Source: Candidatus Brocadia sinica JPN1
GTDB lineage: Bacteria; Planctomycetota; Brocadiia; Brocadiales; Brocadiaceae
Direction: 5' to 3'
Assembly: GCF_000949635.1 (NCBI RefSeq)
Contig: NZ_BAFN01000001.1
Span: 2,232,001-2,296,000 of the forward strand
DNA: 64,000 nucleotides
Shown here: piece after piece, positions 61,380 to 64,000 of the stretch
Layout: every line of letters begins with the position of its first letter
Position numbering within the stretch: the first letter of the stretch is position 1
Program-made: the position numbers and the translations under genes
The notes under the pieces: model-generated
Databases searched by the model: none
What the model saw: only the letters and a program-made list of their open reading frames with translations
Told to the model about the DNA's origin: nothing

Positions 61380-64000
61380 ATGAATCCTTTTTTATCAATG
61401 AAGAGCAGATTACTTACCTTTGCGCTCTGTATCTCGCTTATCCCTATTGCGGTAACCACAGCGATATATTACCTCCACGCCAGGAGCGCCATAAAGTATC
61501 GGATACTCGAGGATTTGAGAGCAATTGCAGAATCAAGAGAGCATCACGTCCTGTCTCTTATGGAAAAAATTGAGATACGTACGGCAGACTTTAGCACTGA
61601 TGGGTTCATAAGAAGGTGTTTTGAGATGATCATTCGCGGAGGGAATTCCAAACAGGATGCGGTAGTTCGCTTAAATAAATACCTTTCAAAGAAGAAACTG
61701 CCGCTCAACCGACATCTTATGGCAGTGGCCCTTGTGGATAAGAACGGTACAGTGGTCTCATCCAACGATGAGAGATTAATTGGCAAGGACTTTTCCAGCC
61801 AGGATGTATTTATGCAAGGCATACGGAAGAGTTACGGTGAAACGTACGTTGGGCAGCTACATTACTTCTCCGGCCTGGATGCACAGTGCATATTTGTCTC
61901 AGCCCCAATTATGGTTGGGGTTGAAACACTTGGCGTGGTTATCAATGCCTATTCCCTTTTAACCCTCAATGAGATTACAGCGAACCGTGTCGGAATGGGA
62001 GAGACTGGTGAAATATATCTGGTGGGTAAAGATAAGTTAATGCTTACCCAGTCAAGGTTTTTCAACGACGCAGTTTCCAGGCAAATAGTGGACACAGAAC
62101 CAGTCCGTAAGTTCATCGAAGAGGGTAGAGAGACGGTTGGTGTCTACCGGGATTACAGAGGAAAGGCAGTTGTTGGCGCCTCAATATATTTACCCAAATA
62201 TGGCTGGACAATTTTGGCTGAAATGGATAAGGCAGAGTCCTTTGCACCATTAAAGAGATTGGGTCTTATTGCGTTGTTTTTTGGCGTAGTGAGCGCTGTA
62301 GCTGTTACCGGTTTAGGAATTTCCTTTGCGGTTTCAACGTCAAGTCCCATCAAGGATTTAAAGGATGCATCGGAGAGATTTTCAGGCGGAGACCTGGATT
62401 ATAGGGTAAAGGTAACCCGCAGGGACGAGATTGGCATCCTTGCCAGGAGTTTTAATGCTATGGCTGAGGAACTCAAGAGGGAAATCACTGGTCACAAGCG
62501 TGTTGAGGAGGTGTTGAGGGAATCCGAACAAAGATTTAGAACTATTTTCGACGGTGCAACTGATGGCATACTGATCGCCGATACAGAAACCAAAAGATTC
62601 TATACAGGCAATAAAGCGATTTGTCAAATGATTGGTTATCCTGCCGAAGAAATGAAAAATTTAGGAATCGTGGATATTCACCCAAAGGAAGACCTGCCCT
62701 TTATCACAGAACAATTTGAAAAACAGGCAAAGGGTGAAATTGCCCTGGCTAAAGATATTCCTGTGAAAAGAAAGGACGGCAGTGTTTTTTATGCCGATAT
62801 TAACACTTCTCTCGTAACTTTTGAGGGAAAAACCTATCTCATGGGGATCTTTCGGGATATTACTGACCGCAAACGGGCAGAGGAGGCATTGCGGAAGAGC
62901 GAGGCCGGTCTTGCCAATGCACAGCGAATTGCCCGCCTGGGAAATTGGGAATGGGATATAACAAGAAATGAATTGCGCTGGTCGGATGAAATTTATCGTA
63001 TCTTTGGTTTAACTCCACGGTCATTTGGAGCAACATATGAGGCATTCCTGAATTTTGTTCATCCCGATGACAGGGGGTTTGTGAAAAAATCCGTCAATGG
63101 GGCTTTATATGAAAAAAAGCCTTACAGCATCGATCATCGGATAGTTTTGCCGGATGGCTCAGTTCGCATTGTCTATGAACAGGCCGAAGTTATCTTTGAT
63201 AATACCGGTAAAGCGATTCAGATGAATGGAACGGTTCAGGACATTACCGAGCGCAAGCGGATAGAAGAAGCGCTGAAGGTGCTCAACGACACTTTGGAAC
63301 AACGTATAGCTGAGCGAACAGCGGCGCTGGTAAAGGCAAACAACGAACTCAAGGTTGAAATCACCGAGCGCAAGCGGGCAGAAGAAGAACTTCGCAAGTT
63401 GTTCAACGCTGTCGAACAAAGCTCATGCTCGATTGTGATTACCGACAGAGAAGGTAACATCGAATACGTAAATCCCAAATTCGTCCGGATAACGGGTTAC
63501 GCGCCAGAGGAGGTAATCGGACAAAATCCCCGTGTCTTAAAATCCGGCGAGAAACCATCCGAAGAATATAAATATTTATGGGATACTATTACCGCCGGCG
63601 GAGAATGGGAAGGAGAATTTCATAACAAGAAAAAAAATGGCGAGCTTTATTGGGAGTACGCATCCATTTCACCTATCAGAAATCCTGCGGGCGCCATTAC
63701 CCATTTTGTTGCGATCAAGGAAGATATCACCGAGCGCAAGCGAACAGAGGAAGCATTGAGGAAACAACGCGATCACCTTGAATTTCTTACGAATCGGCTT
63801 GCTGCCGCCAACAAAGAGTTGGAAGCGTTCTGCTATTCTGTATCGCATGACTTGCGCGCGCCATTGCGGGGCATCGATGGTTTCAGCAAGGCGCTGATGG
63901 AAGACTACTCTGACAAGCTGGATGCACAGGGGAAAAACTACCTCCGGCGTGTGTGCGCGGCCAGCAACTATATGGGGCAACTTATCGACGACCTGTTAAA
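61380..64000 (+). CDS. Cache-HAMP-triple PAS histidine kinase, partial
   Basis: An open frame from ATG 61380 (AGGGGG upstream) to the window edge covers 873 codons without a stop, so the C-terminal catalytic part is missing. It has a first TM (about 10-28), double Cache (about 35-275), second TM (about 290-315), HAMP (about 315-365), three PAS domains (about 375-500, 505-625, 680-790; each closed by 'DIT[DE]RKR') and the start of a phytochrome-type kinase core with H box '[19 protein letters not shown]' (near 820-838). The Cache-HAMP half is closely paralogous to the kinase at 25434. It probably senses an extracytoplasmic ligand and redox or small molecules via PAS. Confidence 0.92.
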   Translation, partial: MNPFLSMKSRLLTFALCISLIPIAVTTAIYYLHARSAIKYRILEDLRAIAESREHHVLSLMEKIEIRTADFSTDGFIRRCFEMIIRGGNSKQDAVVRLNKYLSKKKLPLNRHLMAVALVDKNGTVVSSNDERLIGKDFSSQDVFMQGIRKSYGETYVGQLHYFSGLDAQCIFVSAPIMVGVETLGVVINAYSLLTLNEITANRVGMGETGEIYLVGKDKLMLTQSRFFNDAVSRQIVDTEPVRKFIEEGRETVGVYRDYRGKAVVGASIYLPKYGWTILAEMDKAESFAPLKRLGLIALFFGVVSAVAVTGLGISFAVSTSSPIKDLKDASERFSGGDLDYRVKVTRRDEIGILARSFNAMAEELKREITGHKRVEEVLRESEQRFRTIFDGATDGILIADTETKRFYTGNKAICQMIGYPAEEMKNLGIVDIHPKEDLPFITEQFEKQAKGEIALAKDIPVKRKDGSVFYADINTSLVTFEGKTYLMGIFRDITDRKRAEEALRKSEAGLANAQRIARLGNWEWDITRNELRWSDEIYRIFGLTPRSFGATYEAFLNFVHPDDRGFVKKSVNGALYEKKPYSIDHRIVLPDGSVRIVYEQAEVIFDNTGKAIQMNGTVQDITERKRIEEALKVLNDTLEQRIAERTAALVKANNELKVEITERKRAEEELRKLFNAVEQSSCSIVITDREGNIEYVNPKFVRITGYAPEEVIGQNPRVLKSGEKPSEEYKYLWDTITAGGEWEGEFHNKKKNGELYWEYASISPIRNPAGAITHFVAIKEDITERKRTEEALRKQRDHLEFLTNRLAAANKELEAFCYSVSHDLRAPLRGIDGFSKALMEDYSDKLDAQGKNYLRRVCAASNYMGQLIDDLL

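Overview
The window looks like the chromosome of an anammox planctomycete (Brocadiales; Kuenenia, Brocadia or Jettenia type). This is inferred from gene content, because no rRNA or marker search was possible. The main evidence is a Rieske/cytochrome b operon that also encodes an NAD(P)-type FeS flavoprotein and an eight-heme c-type cytochrome, an Amt ammonium transporter, hopanoid genes (hpnG, hpnH, shc), Cache/PAS histidine kinases of a type common in these bacteria, an RNA ligase with its partner protein, and many insertion-sequence remnants and extragenic palindromes. The base composition is moderately AT-rich throughout.

Layout. 0-9 kb: hopanoid genes (partial hpnG on minus, divergent hpnH on plus, squalene-hopene cyclase on minus) and a MscS-type channel. 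They are interrupted by a complete IS66-family element with an exact 8-bp target duplication and by a frameshifted gene preceded by a cyclic-di-GMP-I riboswitch and terminator. 9-20 kb: mixed housekeeping and envelope genes, including two lipoproteins, DUF488, corA, a hotdog-fold protein, a GlmU-like acyl/nucleotidyl transferase, a convergent RNA ligase and RNA-ligase-partner pair, a TrkA-N/DHH phosphoesterase, and a lipoprotein built from two kinds of 19-residue repeat. 20.4-21.3 kb: a graveyard with a frameshifted gene and an IS630-type remnant. 21.3-31.3 kb: a plus-strand signalling block with a 1309-residue Cache-like membrane protein, three histidine kinases and two Rcp1-type response regulators. 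31.6-44.7 kb: phosphoribosyltransferase and hydrolase, an RRM protein, copper ATPase, EF-G-like GTPase, hisA, hisH, an OmpA lipoprotein, prepilin peptidase, glgC, a DUF2156 protein and an intradiol-dioxygenase-like protein. 44.9-48.4 kb: a tight operon of endonuclease IV, aminotransferase and an unknown protein. 48.7-50.1 kb: a DUF433/DUF5615 toxin-antitoxin pair, small decayed ORFs and palindromic repeats. 50.1-57.8 kb: the minus-strand cytochrome bc operon. 58.3-61.2 kb: amt and a TPR protein, with a strong intrinsic terminator inside the first codons of the TPR gene. 61.4 kb to the end: a large Cache-HAMP-PAS kinase cut by the window edge and paralogous to the kinase at 25.4 kb.

How the parts fit. 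HpnH and HpnG act in sequence on the product of squalene-hopene cyclase to make extended hopanoids. The bc operon encodes a quinol:cytochrome c oxidoreductase joined to an NAD(P)-type flavoprotein, a plausible device for coupling quinol oxidation to pyridine nucleotide reduction; the function is inferred. Amt supplies or senses ammonium, the anammox substrate. The kinase/regulator block looks like a chemosensory relay whose outputs are single-domain receivers rather than DNA-binding regulators. No tRNA, rRNA, CRISPR array or prophage was seen.
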